19,968 bases of DNA from DATCJU01 sp036562635 (GTDB taxonomy: Bacteria > Actinomycetota > Actinomycetes > Mycobacteriales > Pseudonocardiaceae). Shown in pieces: positions 19,211 to 19,968 of the stretch. The notes under the pieces were generated by a model. That model saw only the letters and a list, made by a program, of their open reading frames with translations, searched no databases and was not told the origin of the DNA. The DNA lies in assembly GCA_036562635.1 (NCBI GenBank), contig DATCJU010000112.1:1-19968 (forward strand), in the 5' to 3' direction. How positions within the stretch are numbered: position 1 is the stretch's first letter; every line of letters begins with the position of its first letter. Position numbers and translations under genes: made by a program.

Positions 19211-19968
19211 ATGGGCCACCATCGCTGGCAGGGCTACACCCACGAGGAGCTGTACGCACAGCTGCACACGGGCCCGGGTCCGAGCGCGGCCACCGCGTCG
19301 ATCACCCGGTGGTCCCGGCTCGGGGAGGCACTGGCCGAGATCGACGCCGACCTGCACGCCGCACTGCGCCGGCTCGCCGGGCAGTGGGAGGGTGCGGCCG
19401 CGGACAGCGCACAGGCCGGGCTGACCCCGCTGGCCCGGTGGTCGGCCGAGGCGCGGGAGGCGGCCGAGGCGATGCGGCTGTCGGTCGAACAACAGGCCGA
19501 GCACCTCGCCGCGGCCCGCGCGGCGATGCCCCCGCCCGTGCCGGTGACCGCGGAGCGCCCACCGGCGTTCGTGTCCGCCCTGGTGCACCTGTTCGGCGGG
19601 CAGTGCGACTACGAGCTACAGGAGGCCGCCGCGGCCGCCGCCGAGCAACGCGCGTTCGAGGTGATGGCCACCTACGAGGCGAACACCACCGCCACCACCA
19701 CCGCGCTCGCCCCGTTCACCGCACCACCCCAGGTGGCGGTCTCCTCCGCCCCCACCCCGGCCGGCGGTGGCGGTTCCGGGGTCACGGTGAGCTTCGTACC
19801 GGGTGGGGCCCCGGCGGTGGGCCCGGTGCCCGCCCCGGCCGTGCGGGGTGCGGAGGTCGTCACGCCCCGACAGCGGTCCCGACCGGTCACGTCACCCCCC
19901 ACCACCCGGGGCCACGGCACCACCGGGTCGGGCACCTCCGGCGCCCGACCCGTCATCCACACCACCAC
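19211..19968 (+). CDS. PPE-like ESX substrate, C-terminus outside window
   Basis: The frame runs from ATG 19211 (AGGAGG SD, 10 nt upstream) to the window end, giving 252 visible residues. The first 155 residues are almost wholly helical and begin MGHHRWQGYTHEELYAQL. They contain a WEG motif (W59-E-G61) at the helix turn, as in WXG100/PPE proteins, then long Ala/Glu-rich helices and an EAAAAAAEQRAFEVMATYE stretch. The remainder is Ala/Pro/Gly/Thr-rich and likely disordered, ending within it. A GTG nine bases upstream is too near the SD. With the PE-like protein it should be secreted by an ESX system; no ESX machinery gene is in the window. Confidence 0.8.
   Translation, partial: MGHHRWQGYTHEELYAQLHTGPGPSAATASITRWSRLGEALAEIDADLHAALRRLAGQWEGAAADSAQAGLTPLARWSAEAREAAEAMRLSVEQQAEHLAAARAAMPPPVPVTAERPPAFVSALVHLFGGQCDYELQEAAAAAAEQRAFEVMATYEANTTATTTALAPFTAPPQVAVSSAPTPAGGGGSGVTVSFVPGGAPAVGPVPAPAVRGAEVVTPRQRSRPVTSPPTTRGHGTTGSGTSGARPVIHTT

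Noticed and set aside
18902..19588. Minus-strand frame of 228 codons
   Set aside because: Antisense to the PE/PPE-like pair; His/Gly/Arg-rich with no SD.
1..19968. tRNA, rRNA, CRISPR array, transposase, integrase or att site
   Set aside because: None found by eye on either strand; repeats present are short operators, hairpins or one 21-bp duplication.

Overview
The window is high-GC actinobacterial DNA, with GTG/TTG starts and third-position G/C in every gene. The combination of a conservon, DUF1707 proteins, a DUF3558 lipoprotein, a PE/PPE-like ESX substrate pair and a mycobacterial-style accD5/accE5/accA3 locus points to the Pseudonocardiales (Amycolatopsis, Saccharopolyspora, Pseudonocardia and relatives). 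No genus can be fixed from the sequence alone.

Region 1 (1-5370, all minus strand). A membrane PH-domain protein runs off the left edge. Upstream of it lies a five-gene block: cvnA-type histidine kinase, cvnB roadblock protein, cvnC DUF742 protein, cvnD GTPase, and a styrene/indole monooxygenase-like flavoprotein. The block ends in a strong hairpin. The kinase has no membrane segment, so this is a soluble form of the conservon. The 485 bp upstream of the kinase hold a perfect TGTGA-N6-TCACA (CRP/GlxR-type) palindrome and further nested inverted repeats.

Region 2 (5371-8321). birA (biotin ligase) is divergent from accD5-accE5 (acyl-CoA carboxylase beta and epsilon subunits). A very long GC hairpin follows accE5.

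Region 3 (8322-13144). An orphan STAS anti-sigma antagonist and an unrecognised 174-aa protein converge on a shared hairpin that contains both stop codons. A mycothiol-dependent-isomerase-like/SnoaL fusion is divergent from maf. Next comes a dicarboxylate/amino acid:cation symporter. Its long leader contains a 25-codon ORF resembling the actinobacterial leader peptides found upstream of sulfur-assimilation genes.

Region 4 (13145-15186). accA3, the biotin carboxylase/biotin carrier alpha subunit, with its own SD and terminator. With birA, accD5 and accE5, the window encodes a complete biotin-dependent acyl-CoA carboxylase plus its biotinylating enzyme, which supplies (methyl)malonyl-CoA for lipid synthesis. 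In M. tuberculosis these genes are close together (Rv3278c PH protein, birA, accD5, accE5, maf, sseA, accA3). Here the same backbone is split by at least three insertions.

Region 5 (15187-18657). Tandem DUF1707 membrane proteins, a HAD-like protein with a possible RraB-like tail, a small convergent hypothetical, a GNAT acetyltransferase and a DUF3558 lipoprotein. Several of these have a TANNNT box 6-7 nt before the start codon, suggesting leaderless mRNAs.

Region 6 (18658-19968). An AT-richer promoter with helically phased CACGAAA-like repeats drives a PE-like/PPE-like pair, probably ESX (type VII) substrates. The PPE-like gene continues past the right edge.

No tRNA, rRNA, CRISPR array, insertion sequence or prophage gene was recognised.
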